A stretch of DNA of 64,000 nt. It comes from Pseudomonas panipatensis. Lineage in GTDB: Bacteria; Pseudomonadota; Gammaproteobacteria; Pseudomonadales; Pseudomonadaceae. Below the pieces are notes generated by a model that made no database searches, was not told the origin of the DNA, and worked only from the letters and a program-made list of their open reading frames with translations. The stretch spans positions 248,001 through 312,000 of the forward strand of contig NZ_FNDS01000004.1 of assembly GCF_900099785.1 (NCBI RefSeq), read 5' to 3'. Both the position numbers and the translations under genes were made by a program. Shown piece by piece: positions 41,423 to 50,173 of the stretch (the first letter of the stretch is position 1; every line of letters begins with the position of its first letter).

Positions 41423-42913
41423 TCACTTGTCCTTCTTGTACGCCGCCTCCAGCGCATCGTTGATGGTGCGCAGGACCTTGACCCGGGCGAAGCGCTTGTC
41501 GTTGGCCTCGATCAGGGTCCAGGGAGCGATCTCGGTGCTGGTGCGGTCGACCATGTCGCCCACGGCGTCGGCGTACTGGTCCCACTTGTCGCGGTTGCGC
41601 CAATCCTCGTCGGTGATCTTGTAGCGCTTGAAGGGAATCGCCTCGCGCTCCTTGAAACGCTGCTCCTGGGTGTCCTTGTCGATGGCCAGCCAGAACTTCA
41701 CCACCACGATGCCGAAATCGACCAACTGCTCCTCGAAGTCATTGATCTCCGAATAGGCACGCAGCCAGTCGGCCGGCGCGGTGAGTTCCTCGACGCGCTC
41801 GACCAGCACGCGGCCGTACCAGGAGCGGTCGAACATGGTGAATTGCCGGCGCGCCGGCATGTGCCGCCAGAAGCGCCACAGATAGGGCTGGGCGCGCTCT
41901 TCCTCGGTGGGCGCGGCGATCGGCACTATGTGGTACTGGCGTGGGTCCAGGGCGCCGGTGACGCGGCGAATGGCGCCGCCCTTGCCGGCCGCGTCGTTAC
42001 CCTCGAACACCGCGACCAGCGCGTGCTGGCGGAAGCGTTTGTCGCGCAGCAGCATGGCCAGGCGCGCCTCCTCCCGAGTCATCTGGGTCTTGTACTGATC
42101 CCTGCTCAGGGCCTGGGTCAGGTCGAGGCTGTCGAGCAATCCGCGGTTGTCCAGGCTGGCCACCAGCGGCGCGGCGTGGGGATGCCGCCTGGGGCGTTCC
42201 TGGAGCTTGAGCGCGGCCTGCAGCCCTTCTAGCAGGGTGCGGCCGACGGTCAGGCTGCGGTAGCGCTCGTCCACGCCCTCGACGACGTACCAGGGCGCAT
42301 AGTCGCGACTGGTGCGCCGCAACACGCGCTCACCGTAGCGCACGAACTTGTCGTAGACCTGATTCTGCAGCCAATCCACCTGGCTCAGTTGCCAGGAGCG
42401 CTGTGGATCGCTCTCCAGGGTCTTCAGGCGCGCCTTGAGCTGCCGCTTGGACAGGTGGAACCAGAACTTGAAGATCAGCGCCCCCTCGTCGCACAGCATG
42501 CGCTCGAAGCGCTCGGCGGAGTCGATGGCGATGTCCAGGCGGCTGTCCTTGATATCGCCGTTGACCCGCGCGTAGAGCATCTGGCTGTACCAGTTGCCGA
42601 AGAAGATGGCGATCCGTCCCTTGGGCGGCAAGCGGCGCCAGAAACGCCACTGCGCCGGCCGCGCGAGTTCCTCGTCGGACGGCATGAGGAAGCTCTCCAC
42701 CTGGATCAGGCGCGGGTCCATCCACTCGTTGAGCAGCTTGACCGTCTCGCCCTTGCCGGCGCCCTCGATGCCGTTGATCAGGATGATCACCGGAAAGCGC
42801 GCCTGCTGCTTGAGCTCGTACTGCGCATCGAGCAACGCCTCGCGCAGCGCGATGACTTCCTTCTCGTAAGTTGCCTTGTCGATGCGGTGACCGACTTCTG
42901 CGGATTCGAACAT
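41423..42913 (-). CDS. pap: polyphosphate:AMP phosphotransferase (two-domain PPK2)
   Basis: A 496-residue class II PPK2 enzyme made of two tandem PPK2 domains. Walker A motifs are GIEGAGKGE (residues 48-56) in the first and GNDAAGKGG (about 300) in the second; the second also has DRSWYGRVLVER and a KVLRTINDA ending. It phosphorylates AMP to ADP with polyphosphate, returning stored phosphate to nucleotides. The start MFESAEVG is chosen: AAGGGG lies 7 bases before it, whereas the ATG two codons upstream touches the ribosome site. No PHO box was seen upstream. Confidence 0.94.
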   Translation of the reverse strand: MFESAEVGHRIDKATYEKEVIALREALLDAQYELKQQARFPVIILINGIEGAGKGETVKLLNEWMDPRLIQVESFLMPSDEELARPAQWRFWRRLPPKGRIAIFFGNWYSQMLYARVNGDIKDSRLDIAIDSAERFERMLCDEGALIFKFWFHLSKRQLKARLKTLESDPQRSWQLSQVDWLQNQVYDKFVRYGERVLRRTSRDYAPWYVVEGVDERYRSLTVGRTLLEGLQAALKLQERPRRHPHAAPLVASLDNRGLLDSLDLTQALSRDQYKTQMTREEARLAMLLRDKRFRQHALVAVFEGNDAAGKGGAIRRVTGALDPRQYHIVPIAAPTEEERAQPYLWRFWRHMPARRQFTMFDRSWYGRVLVERVEELTAPADWLRAYSEINDFEEQLVDFGIVVVKFWLAIDKDTQEQRFKEREAIPFKRYKITDEDWRNRDKWDQYADAVGDMVDRTSTEIAPWTLIEANDKRFARVKVLRTINDALEAAYKKDK

Positions 42914-43000
42914 GGACATCCCCTTCTTCCGATGCTCCTCAAAGTAGCGGATCGGTCGACATCTGTCTGTGTCGGAAGGGTCTGGAATTGGCTCCGGACC

Positions 43001-43927
43001 TCAACTGGACGGAACCGGCGCGGGCACTTCGGTCACCTCGCCAATGAGCTGACGCAACCACCTGTGCGCCGGGTCGCGCTCGCGGCGCGCATGCCAGATC
43101 ATGCGGAAATCGAACGGGTCGATCGCCAGCGGTGGCTCGAATATCCGCAGTCGGGCATCGTCGCCCAGGCCGGCGACACTGCGTCGGGCCACGGTAAGGA
43201 TCAGGTCGGTGCCGGCGATCAGCTCAGGAGCCAGGCTCCAATGCGGCAACAGCACCGTCACCCGACGCTCCAGCCCCTGCCGCTGCAAAGCCCGTTCGAT
43301 TTCGTTGTCATGACTGGCACGCATCGCCACCAGTACATGCGGCCGAGCCAGCCAGGCCGGCAGGTCGAGAATCCCCGACGCCGGCAGGCTGGAAGCGTCC
43401 GCCAGGCAGACGAAGCGCTCGACGAACAGACTGTGCTGGCGCAGCTCATGCACCGGCCGCTCGGCGAAAACCCCAAGCGCCACGTCGAGTTCCCCATCCA
43501 GAACATCGGCCAGCATCGACTCGCGACTCGCCTGGCTGACCAGTAGATCAACGCCCGGCGCGACGCTGCGCAAACGCCGCACCAAGCCCGGCAGGAGGAG
43601 CCGAGCACCATAGTCCGACATGCCCAGACGAAAGGTCCGCTGGGTATGCGCTGCATCGAACCGCGGCGGATCGAGCAATGCCCCCAGTTGCCCGAGGGCA
43701 TCCGCCAGCGGTTGCAGCAGTGCGCTGGCCCTGGCGGTCAACTCCATTCCTCCTGCTCGCCGCACCAGCAGTGGGTCGTCGAACAGCACGCGCAGATGGG
43801 CCAAGGCATGGCTGACCGCGGGCTGGCTCTTGTGCAGGCGCAAGGCGGCCCGTGACACATGTTTTTCCAGCAACAGGGCATGCAGCGTGAGCAGCAGGTT
43901 CAGATCGATTCGCCGAAGATTATTCAA
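43001..43927 (-). CDS. LysR-family transcriptional regulator (TTG start)
   Basis: A 308-residue LysR regulator. The N-terminal helix-turn-helix is in LRRIDLNLLLTLHALLLEKH and VSRAALRLHKSQPAVSHALA, then an effector domain. It starts with TTG: no ATG or GTG lies in frame between the preceding region and the conserved DNA-binding domain, and there is no clear ribosome site, so expression may be low. It belongs to the NodD/PcpR-like group with the R-R-I-D-L-N-L-L start. It diverges from the YdcZ-type gene, its probable target, across 94 bases with two direct repeats. Confidence 0.88.
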   Translation of the reverse strand: MNNLRRIDLNLLLTLHALLLEKHVSRAALRLHKSQPAVSHALAHLRVLFDDPLLVRRAGGMELTARASALLQPLADALGQLGALLDPPRFDAAHTQRTFRLGMSDYGARLLLPGLVRRLRSVAPGVDLLVSQASRESMLADVLDGELDVALGVFAERPVHELRQHSLFVERFVCLADASSLPASGILDLPAWLARPHVLVAMRASHDNEIERALQRQGLERRVTVLLPHWSLAPELIAGTDLILTVARRSVAGLGDDARLRIFEPPLAIDPFDFRMIWHARRERDPAHRWLRQLIGEVTEVPAPVPSS

Positions 43928-43958
43928 ATCACGAATACCATAATGGCCAATTACGAAT
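43928..43958. promoter_or_regulatory. direct repeats AT(C/T)ACGAAT in the lysR/ydcZ-type intergenic region
   Basis: ATCACGAAT (43928-43936) abuts the lysR start and ATTACGAAT (43950-43958) lies two helical turns away (22 bases). They match at 8 of 9 positions. Likely recognition sites for the LysR regulator controlling itself and the divergent transporter. Confidence 0.4.
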
Positions 43959-44021
43959 TTCCATCCAGATAGCTAATAGCCAAAGCTGTCTCCAGACACA
44001 ACCACCCTCTGGAGCGATCCG

Positions 44022-44510
44022 ATGAGCTATTCCCTCTCGATGTCTTCCGCCAGCCTGGCTGGCACGGCCCTGATCGCCGGGGCACTGGTGCCACTGCAAG
44101 CGAGCAGCAACGCCGCGCTCGGCCGCGCCCTTGGCCACCCGCTATGGGCCTCGGCCACCTCTCTGCTGGTCAGCCTGTTGGTGCTGCTGCCGTTGCTGCT
44201 GGCCGCGCGCGTCCCCTCGGCGCAGTTCGCCCAGGCCACGCAATTACCGGTCTGGGCCTGGTTCGGCGGCATCGCCGGGGTCGTCTACATCACCTCGGCG
44301 CTGTTGCTGACCCCTCGCCTTGGCGCGAGCGGCTTCATCGTCTGCGTCATCGCCGGACAATTGCTGATCTCGCTGTTGATCGATCACTTCGGCCTCATGG
44401 GCCTGCCGACCAAGGCTGCCAACCCCGGACGCATCGCCGGTGTAGCACTGATCTTCGCCGGCATGCTGCTGGTGCAATGGTTCACTCCCACCAGCGCCCC
44501 TCCAGGTTGA
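44022..44510 (+). CDS. YdcZ-type (DUF606) inner membrane transporter
   Basis: A 162-residue protein with five hydrophobic helices, a half-size member of the drug/metabolite superfamily (YdcZ/DUF606). Key blocks are LIAGALVPLQASSNAALGRA at the N-terminus and GASGFIVCVIAGQLLISLLI before GRIAGVALIFAGMLLV. Half-size members act as dimers. GGAG lies 6 bases before the ATG. It is divergent from a LysR gene, which suggests substrate-induced expression. Substrate unknown. Confidence 0.88.
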   Translation: MSYSLSMSSASLAGTALIAGALVPLQASSNAALGRALGHPLWASATSLLVSLLVLLPLLLAARVPSAQFAQATQLPVWAWFGGIAGVVYITSALLLTPRLGASGFIVCVIAGQLLISLLIDHFGLMGLPTKAANPGRIAGVALIFAGMLLVQWFTPTSAPPG

Positions 44511-44606
44511 AGGCGGCGCAGGGCGCATCGAGGTGCGACCGGCGATCCCCTCCCGCCGGCGCTCAAGGGCCCGTAGAATGCGCCATCCGCTTTTCCAGGT
44601 CTTCCC

Positions 44607-46571
44607 ATGCCCGATTTCCAGCATGCCCAGCTCGACTGGGACGACAATGGCCAGCCCAGCTCGCGCGCCTACGGCGATGTGTACTTCTCCCGCGCCTCCG
44701 GCGTCGACGAGACCCAGCATGTCTTCCTCGATGGCAACCGCCTGGCGCAACGCTTCGCAGCCCTGCCCGCCGGCGCACAGCTGTGCATCGGCGAGACCGG
44801 CTTCGGCACCGGCCTGAACTTCCTCTGCGCCTGGCGTGAGTTCGAGGCGCTGGCGCCAGCCGATGCGCGCCTGCATTTCGTCAGCGTGGAAAAATTCCCG
44901 CTGCGCCGCGACGACCTGCACCGCGCCCTTGCCCTGTGGGGCGACCTGCGGCCCTGGAGCGAGCCGCTGCTGGCGCAGTACCAGGCCATCCATCCGGGCT
45001 TCCAGCGCCTGCTCTTCGCTGGCGGCCGGATCGTCCTCACCCTGCTGGTGGGCGATGTGCTGGACATGCTGCCGCAGCTCGACGCCTCGATCGACGCCTG
45101 GTTCCTCGATGGCTTCTCGCCGGCGAAGAACCCGGAAATGTGGACTGCCGACCTCTTCGCCCAACTGGCCCGGCTATCCGCTCCCGGCGCCACCCTGGCC
45201 ACCTTCACCAGCGCCGGTTTCGTCCGTCGCGGCTTGATCGAAGCGGGCTTCGCCATGCAACGGGTCAAGGGTTTCGGGCAGAAGCGCGAGATGCTCAGCG
45301 GGGCCTTCCAAGGTCCGCCGCAAACCGCCGCCAAGCCATGGTACGCACGACCGCCGGCCCACACGGGCGAGCGCCGGGCGCTGGTCATCGGCGGCGGCCT
45401 GGCCGGCTGTGCCAGCGCCGCCAGCCTGGCCGCGCGCGGCTGGCGGGTGACCTTGATCGAACGCCACGCTGGGCTGGCCGAGGAAGCCTCGGGCAATCCC
45501 CAGGGCGTGCTCTATCTCAAGCTGTCGGCCCACGGCACGGCCTTGTCGCGCTTGGTGGTGAGCGGCTTCGGCTACACCCGGCGCCTGCTCGAACGCTTGC
45601 AGCGCGGCCAGGAGTGGGATGCCTGCGGGGTGCTGCAACTGGCTTTCGACGAGGCCGAGGACAAGCGCCAGGCGCAATTGGCCGCGGCGTTCCCGGCGGA
45701 CCTGCTGCAACCTTTATCGCGCGAACAGGCCGAGGCTGTCGCCGGAATCGAGCTGCCCGCCGGCGGGCTCTTCTTCGCCGAGGCTGGCTGGGTGCATCCG
45801 CCAGCGCTGTGCCGTTGCCTGGCGACGCATCCGAACATCGAGCTTATCTTCCGCCAAGACGTGCAACTGCAACGTGACGCCGAGGGTTGGAGCGCATACT
45901 GCGGCGACCAGCGGCTGGCCCAGGCGCCGGTCGCCATTCTCGCCACCGCCGCCAAGGTCCGCGCCTTCCCCGGCGCCGCCGGACTACCGTTGAAGCGCAT
46001 CCGCGGGCAGATCACCCGGCTGCCGGCGACAGCGGAAAGCGCGGCGCTGGCCACCGTAGTCTGCGCCGAGGGCTATGTCGCCCCGCCGCGCAATGGTGAG
46101 CACACCCTGGGCGCCAGTTTCGATTTCCACAGCGACGACCTGCAACCGACGCTCGCGGAGCACCTGGGCAACCTTGACCTGCTGCGGGAAATCTCTCCCG
46201 ACCTGCTCGTCCGGCTGCACGCCGATTCGCTCGACACGGCCAGCCTTGCCGGGCGCGCGGCCTTCCGCTGCACCACCCCCGACTACCTGCCCTTGATCGG
46301 TCCACTGGCCGAGCGCGAGGCCTTCGCCAGCGCCTACGCGGTGCTCGCCAAGGACGCGCGGCAGGTGCCGGAGATCCCCTGCCCCTGGCTCGACGGCCTG
46401 TATCTGAACAGCGCCCATGGCTCACGCGGACTGATCAGCGCGCCGCTGTCCGGCGAGTTGCTGGCCGCCTGGCTGGACAACGAACCGCTACCCTTGCCTC
46501 GTGAGGTGGCCGAGGCCTGCCACCCCAACCGTTTCTTCCTCCGCGAGCGGGTACGCGGACAGAAGCACTGA
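44607..46571 (+). CDS. mnmC: bifunctional tRNA wobble-uridine modification enzyme MnmC
   Basis: A 654-residue two-domain enzyme that completes mnm5s2U34 in tRNA. The N-terminal methyltransferase (about 1-240) has GETGFGTGLNFL for SAM binding and DAWFLDGFSPAKNPEMW as catalytic motif. The C-terminal FAD oxidoreductase (about 255-640) starts with VIGGGLAGCASAASLAARG and ends in LNSAHGSRGLISAPLSGELL. The oxidoreductase removes the carboxymethyl group; the methyltransferase then adds methyl. A TAGAAT -10-like hexamer lies about 30 bases upstream. Confidence 0.95.
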   Translation: MPDFQHAQLDWDDNGQPSSRAYGDVYFSRASGVDETQHVFLDGNRLAQRFAALPAGAQLCIGETGFGTGLNFLCAWREFEALAPADARLHFVSVEKFPLRRDDLHRALALWGDLRPWSEPLLAQYQAIHPGFQRLLFAGGRIVLTLLVGDVLDMLPQLDASIDAWFLDGFSPAKNPEMWTADLFAQLARLSAPGATLATFTSAGFVRRGLIEAGFAMQRVKGFGQKREMLSGAFQGPPQTAAKPWYARPPAHTGERRALVIGGGLAGCASAASLAARGWRVTLIERHAGLAEEASGNPQGVLYLKLSAHGTALSRLVVSGFGYTRRLLERLQRGQEWDACGVLQLAFDEAEDKRQAQLAAAFPADLLQPLSREQAEAVAGIELPAGGLFFAEAGWVHPPALCRCLATHPNIELIFRQDVQLQRDAEGWSAYCGDQRLAQAPVAILATAAKVRAFPGAAGLPLKRIRGQITRLPATAESAALATVVCAEGYVAPPRNGEHTLGASFDFHSDDLQPTLAEHLGNLDLLREISPDLLVRLHADSLDTASLAGRAAFRCTTPDYLPLIGPLAEREAFASAYAVLAKDARQVPEIPCPWLDGLYLNSAHGSRGLISAPLSGELLAAWLDNEPLPLPREVAEACHPNRFFLRERVRGQKH

Positions 46572-46616
46572 GCGGCCCATGCCGCAGCCACCGGACCGCC
46601 GGAGCGCACACCCCTG

Positions 46617-47366
46617 ATGGATATCCTGCTCGCGGAATATTCGGCCATCGGCCTGATCCTCGGCCTGCTGCTCGGTCTGACCGGCGCGGGCGGTTCGCTG
46701 GTGGCCCTGCCGCTGCTGCTCAGCCTGCACCTGCCGCTGCGCGACGCCATCGGCGTCAGTCTTGGCGCGGTGGCGCTGTCGGCGCTGATCGGCGCCATTC
46801 CGCGCGCCCGTCAGGGCATGGTGGCCTGGCGCCCGCTGTTCTGGCTGACGCTCACCGGCTGGCCGGGGAACGCGGTGGGCCAGTGGCTCGGCCGCTTCGT
46901 CCCCGAGGCGGTGTTGATCATCGGTTTCTGCCTGCTGGTGCTCTGGTCGGCCTGGCGCATGTGGCGCGGCTCCAGCCAACCGCGCCAGACCGGCCAGGCC
47001 ACCCGCAATGGGCCGCTGCTCGGGGTCGGCCTGGCAGTGGGGCTGCTCTCCGGGTTGATGGGCGTGGGCGGTGGTTTTCTCATCGTGCCGGGGCTGCTGT
47101 GGTTCACCCCGCTGTCGATGCTGGCGGCCACGGCGACCTCGATGGCGGTGATCGCCCTGGTCTCCGGCGGCGGCTTCCTGCTGTACCTGAGTGGTGCGCA
47201 ACCGCCGATGGCGCAACTCAGCGCCCTGGCGGCCGGCGGCGCCCTCGGCGTGCTGACGGGCAATCGCCTGGCGATGCGCCTCGGCGGTGTGACCCTGCAA
47301 CGCCTGTTCGCCCTGATGCTGGTAGCGGTGAGTCTGTCGCTGGCACTGCAGAAGCTGCTGGGCTGA
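46617..47366 (+). CDS. TauE/SafE-family sulfite/anion exporter
   Basis: A 249-residue inner membrane protein with about eight helices in two repeats. The blocks GLLLGLTGAGGSLVALPLLL and GLLSGLMGVGGGFLIVPGLL are the duplicated G-GG motif of the TauE/SafE family. Members transport sulfite, sulfoacetate or other anions; the substrate here is unknown. It begins 45 bases after mnmC and may be co-transcribed. Confidence 0.9.
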   Translation: MDILLAEYSAIGLILGLLLGLTGAGGSLVALPLLLSLHLPLRDAIGVSLGAVALSALIGAIPRARQGMVAWRPLFWLTLTGWPGNAVGQWLGRFVPEAVLIIGFCLLVLWSAWRMWRGSSQPRQTGQATRNGPLLGVGLAVGLLSGLMGVGGGFLIVPGLLWFTPLSMLAATATSMAVIALVSGGGFLLYLSGAQPPMAQLSALAAGGALGVLTGNRLAMRLGGVTLQRLFALMLVAVSLSLALQKLLG

Positions 47367-47438
47367 GCCCGCGGCGTCGGGCTCGCTCAAGCCCCGGCGC
47401 GACACTACAATCGCCGCCAGCCCTTCCGAGTAGCCGCC

Positions 47439-47663
47439 ATGCTGATCCCCTACGACCTGATCGAAGCCGAGACCCTCAACAACCTGCTGGAAGACTTCGT
47501 CACCCGCGATGGCACCGACAACGGCGACGACACCCCCTTGCAGACCCGCGTGGAACGGGCCAGGCACGCCTTGCAGCGCGGCGAGGCGGTGATCGTCTTC
47601 GAGCCGGAAAGTCAGCAATGCCAATTGATGCTGAAAAGCGAAGTGCCCAAGGACTGGCTGTAA
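47439..47663 (+). CDS. YheU family protein
   Basis: A 74-residue acidic protein of the YheU (UPF0270) family: MLIPYDLIEAETLNNLLEDF, GTDNGD, and ending FEPESQQCQLMLKSEVPKDW. Function unknown; soluble. A TACAAT -10-like hexamer occurs about 30 bases before the ATG. It converges on the YnfA-type gene with 34 bases between stops. Confidence 0.92.
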   Translation: MLIPYDLIEAETLNNLLEDFVTRDGTDNGDDTPLQTRVERARHALQRGEAVIVFEPESQQCQLMLKSEVPKDWL

Positions 47664-47697
47664 CCGCGCGGACGCCGCGAGGACTGCCGGCGGCCGT

Positions 47698-48027
47698 TCA
47701 GGGCGCCAGCTTCGGCCCCAGCAGCACCACGCTCGCCCCGGCGATGCACAGGGCCACGCCGACCCAATCGCTCCACAGCGGCCGGCTCTTTTCGACGAAG
47801 GCCAGCCAGAACAGCGAAGCCGCCACGTAGATACCGCCGTAGGCCGCATAGGCGCGCCCGGCATAGCTCGCCTCGACGCGTGTCAGCAGCAGCGCGAAAC
47901 AGACCAGGCTGAACAGCCCGGGAAGCGTCCACAGCGGGCTGCGATCCAGGCGCAGCCAGAGCCAGAAGGCGTAGCAGCCGGCAATCTCGCAAAGCGCCGC
48001 AAGGAAGAACCAGAGGTAATTGAGCAT
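47698..48027 (-). CDS. YnfA family inner membrane protein (UPF0060)
   Basis: A 109-residue protein with four transmembrane helices of the YnfA/UPF0060 family. Marks are [18 protein letters not shown] near the start and [20 protein letters not shown] later. It resembles small multidrug-resistance transporters in fold, but substrates are unsure. It follows the 146-residue hypothetical gene by 20 bases on the same strand. Confidence 0.93.
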   Translation of the reverse strand: MLNYLWFFLAALCEIAGCYAFWLWLRLDRSPLWTLPGLFSLVCFALLLTRVEASYAGRAYAAYGGIYVAASLFWLAFVEKSRPLWSDWVGVALCIAGASVVLLGPKLAP

Positions 48028-48047
48028 CGGGCGTCCCTATTCCCCTG

Positions 48048-48488
48048 TCAGCCGCGCACGCCGCCTTCGCGCTCCCAGGCGCAGCGCACCCGCAGTTCGC
48101 CCTCCTGGGGGCTGTGGAAGCCGAGTTCGGACTCCCAGCGGAAGGTGTGGCTGCCATTGAGTTCGGTTTCCAGGTGAACCACCGCGCTGGCCCAGTACAG
48201 GCGCCGCAGCAACGCCTCGAACTGCGTCACCCAGAGGTTCCATTCGTATTCCACCGCCTGATAGCTGGCGCCGAAGTGGATCACCTGCGACTGGTAGAGG
48301 CCGGCCCCCTCCTGCTCGCAGCGGCTGAACATCTCGCGACCGAGGAACGGCCATGACTCGCCCATCGGCAGACTGTCCAGCACCTTGCGATTGGCCGCGC
48401 GGCGCATGCGGCGCTCCATCGAGTCGCCGGGCCAGTCGCGGATGCAGCCATAGACGATGGATTCGGCGGACGAGGTGGAGCGAGTCAT
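48048..48488 (-). CDS. hypothetical protein (146 aa)
   Basis: A 146-residue soluble protein. Visible features: ESIVYGCIRDWPGDSMERRM, a Trp-rich middle (EYEWNLWVTQFEALLRRLYW), and HTFRWESELGFHSPQ near the C-terminus. No signal peptide and no known motif. GGGAG lies 7 bases before the chosen ATG (MTRSTSSAE); the frame's earlier ATG is rejected. It is likely co-transcribed with the YnfA-type gene. Function unknown. Confidence 0.72.
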   Translation of the reverse strand: MTRSTSSAESIVYGCIRDWPGDSMERRMRRAANRKVLDSLPMGESWPFLGREMFSRCEQEGAGLYQSQVIHFGASYQAVEYEWNLWVTQFEALLRRLYWASAVVHLETELNGSHTFRWESELGFHSPQEGELRVRCAWEREGGVRG

Positions 48489-48838
48489 GCGGGGCTCCCC
48501 GGACAGGCGGGACGAAGCAATGGAACGCGGGTCCGCTCGCGCGGCCGACAATGGAGCGGTGCAAGGATTGGCGACACGCCTCGAACTCCAGACACAAAAG
48601 GCAGCCTTCTAACACAGGCCGGCGGGATGGAAAAGCCGGCCGCCGCGAAGATGCGCAGCGCATCGCGCGCCCGCCATCGGCGCCTCCAGAAAGCAAAAGC
48701 CCCGCGAACGAGGCGGGGCTTTCACTGGGGTCCAACATACATCGGCAGGCAGGCCGGTGACTTAAGCTAACCCTTTGCACCGGGCTGGGCAAGCCCTGTC
48801 TTGCACTGCACCGAACAGGTGCAGAACGCGCGCCGCAA
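48489..48838. other. 350-base structured intergenic region
   Basis: No gene supported. On the minus strand, going downstream from the SDR stop, it holds a hairpin CTGCACC/GGTGCAG (48806-48824), a GGGCT/AGCCC stem, a CGGC/GCCG stem and a strong terminator (48695-48723). Closer to the next gene there is a GGCCGGC/GCCGGCC stem (48617-48641) and presumably the promoter of the 146-residue gene. The about 140-nt span between the SDR stop and the terminator is unusually long for a 3' UTR and could release a small RNA. Confidence 0.4.
48695..48723 (-). terminator. intrinsic terminator downstream of the SDR gene
   Basis: On the minus strand AAAGCCCCGC and GCGGGGCTTT pair over 10 bases around a 7-base loop, followed by TGCTTT. 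It sits 115 bases beyond the SDR stop. Confidence 0.72.
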
Positions 48839-49651
48839 TCAGCTCAGGCTACGGCGCTTGGCCTGCATCTTCTCGGCCATCTTGGCCATCTCGTCGTAGA
48901 TCATCTGCGGGTTCTGTTGCTTGATCTTCCAGGCCATGCGGCCCTGCTCGTGGGGCAGGATCATGAAGCTGTCGCGGGCGACTTCCTGGTGGATGTAGTC
49001 GGCGATGTCGGCGGCGCTGATCGGCGAGCCTTCCAGCAACTTGCCGACCTGGGCCTTCATTTCCGGACTGGGGCCGCGGAAGGAATCCAGCAGGTTGGTC
49101 TGGAAGAACGACGGGCAGACCACGTGGACCTTGACGTCGACCAGACTCAACTCGGCCAGCAGGCTTTCCGAGAGTGCCAGCACGCCGGCCTTGGCCACGT
49201 TGTAGTTGCTCATCGCCGGGCCCTGCATGATGGCGGCCATGGAGGCGATGTTGATGATGCGTCCCTTGCTCTGTTCGAGCAGCGGCAGGAAGGCCTTGCA
49301 GCCCTTGACCACGCCCATCAGGTTGATCGAGATCTGCCAGTCCCAGTCTTCCAGGGACAGTTCGTTGAAGAAGCCGCCGGAAGCGACGCCGGCATTGTTG
49401 ACGATGACATCGATGCCTCCGAACTTCTCTTCACAGGCCTGGGCCAGGGCGGTGAGCTGGCTGTAATCGCGCACGTCGCAACGCTGGGTGAAACCATCGC
49501 CACCGGCCTCGCGCACCAGCTTGAGGGTCTCCGCCAGGCCAGTTTCATTGACATCGGCCAGCGCCAGCTTCCAGCCATCTCGGGCCCAGCGCAGGGCGAT
49601 TTCACGACCCAGGCCGGAACCGGCTCCGGTGATCATCATGCGGTTTTGCAT
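48839..49651 (-). CDS. short-chain dehydrogenase/reductase
   Basis: A 270-residue classical SDR. Cofactor loop TGAGSGLGRE near the N-terminus, VNNAGVASGG, and the catalytic Ser (NIASMAA) with YNVAK supplying Tyr and Lys. The Asp after the second strand (ADVN) favours NAD(H). The substrate is unknown; homologues are often called acetoin or 3-ketoacyl reductases without proof. The start MQNRMMITGAG is preferred over an ATG 23 codons upstream. It has a long structured 3' region. Confidence 0.92.
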   Translation of the reverse strand: MQNRMMITGAGSGLGREIALRWARDGWKLALADVNETGLAETLKLVREAGGDGFTQRCDVRDYSQLTALAQACEEKFGGIDVIVNNAGVASGGFFNELSLEDWDWQISINLMGVVKGCKAFLPLLEQSKGRIINIASMAAIMQGPAMSNYNVAKAGVLALSESLLAELSLVDVKVHVVCPSFFQTNLLDSFRGPSPEMKAQVGKLLEGSPISAADIADYIHQEVARDSFMILPHEQGRMAWKIKQQNPQMIYDEMAKMAEKMQAKRRSLS

Positions 49652-49779
49652 AGGGAGGTGCCTTGTCTTGTCCGGGGAATTGACCGGCAGTGTAGCCAAG
49701 GGGCCTGCCTCGCAGGGCATCCATCAGGCTGCTGAATGGCCCTGGCAAACCCGCGCCACAGCCACGTCAGACGGGGCTT

Positions 49780-50085
49780 TCAGAGGGACGCAAGGAGCAG
49801 GCAGGAAAGCTTGCCGAGGACCAGCGCGACGCCAGCGCTGATCAGCAGGAAGGCCGCGCAGTTGACCCGCTCGCGACGCAGCCCGGCAATCGAATGGACG
49901 CGGTAGCGCATCAGGAAGACGCCAAGCGCGAGGAGCAAGGACGGCGCCAGGTAGACGAATTGCCAGAAGCGTTGCGGATCGGCATCCCGCGCCAGCCAGT
50001 CCACTGGCGGCAGCGGCGCCACGCCGATGATCAACTGGCCGAGCAGCCAAAGGCTACCCAGAGCGACCAGTACAAGCCCAAGCAT
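49780..50085 (-). CDS. small membrane protein, unknown function
   Basis: A 101-residue protein with three hydrophobic helices (MLGLVLVALGSLWLLGQLII, FVYLAPSLLLALGVFLM, and CAAFLLISAGVALVLGKLSC). The short loops carry basic residues consistent with the positive-inside rule. No family recognised. It lies between the SDR and exonuclease genes on the same strand. Confidence 0.72.
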   Translation of the reverse strand: MLGLVLVALGSLWLLGQLIIGVAPLPPVDWLARDADPQRFWQFVYLAPSLLLALGVFLMRYRVHSIAGLRRERVNCAAFLLISAGVALVLGKLSCLLLASL

Positions 50086-50173
50086 TCCGTTACTCCCTGC
50101 GGAAAACCGCCATGGTAGAGCCTTGGCGCGCAGCGGACTGTGTCCTGGGTCACTGTGCGGCCGCCTGCGCGAC

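Noticed and set aside
48617-48641. GGCCGGC/GCCGGCC stem as terminator
   Set aside because: No T-run on either strand and no gene stop nearby; common in GC-rich spacers.
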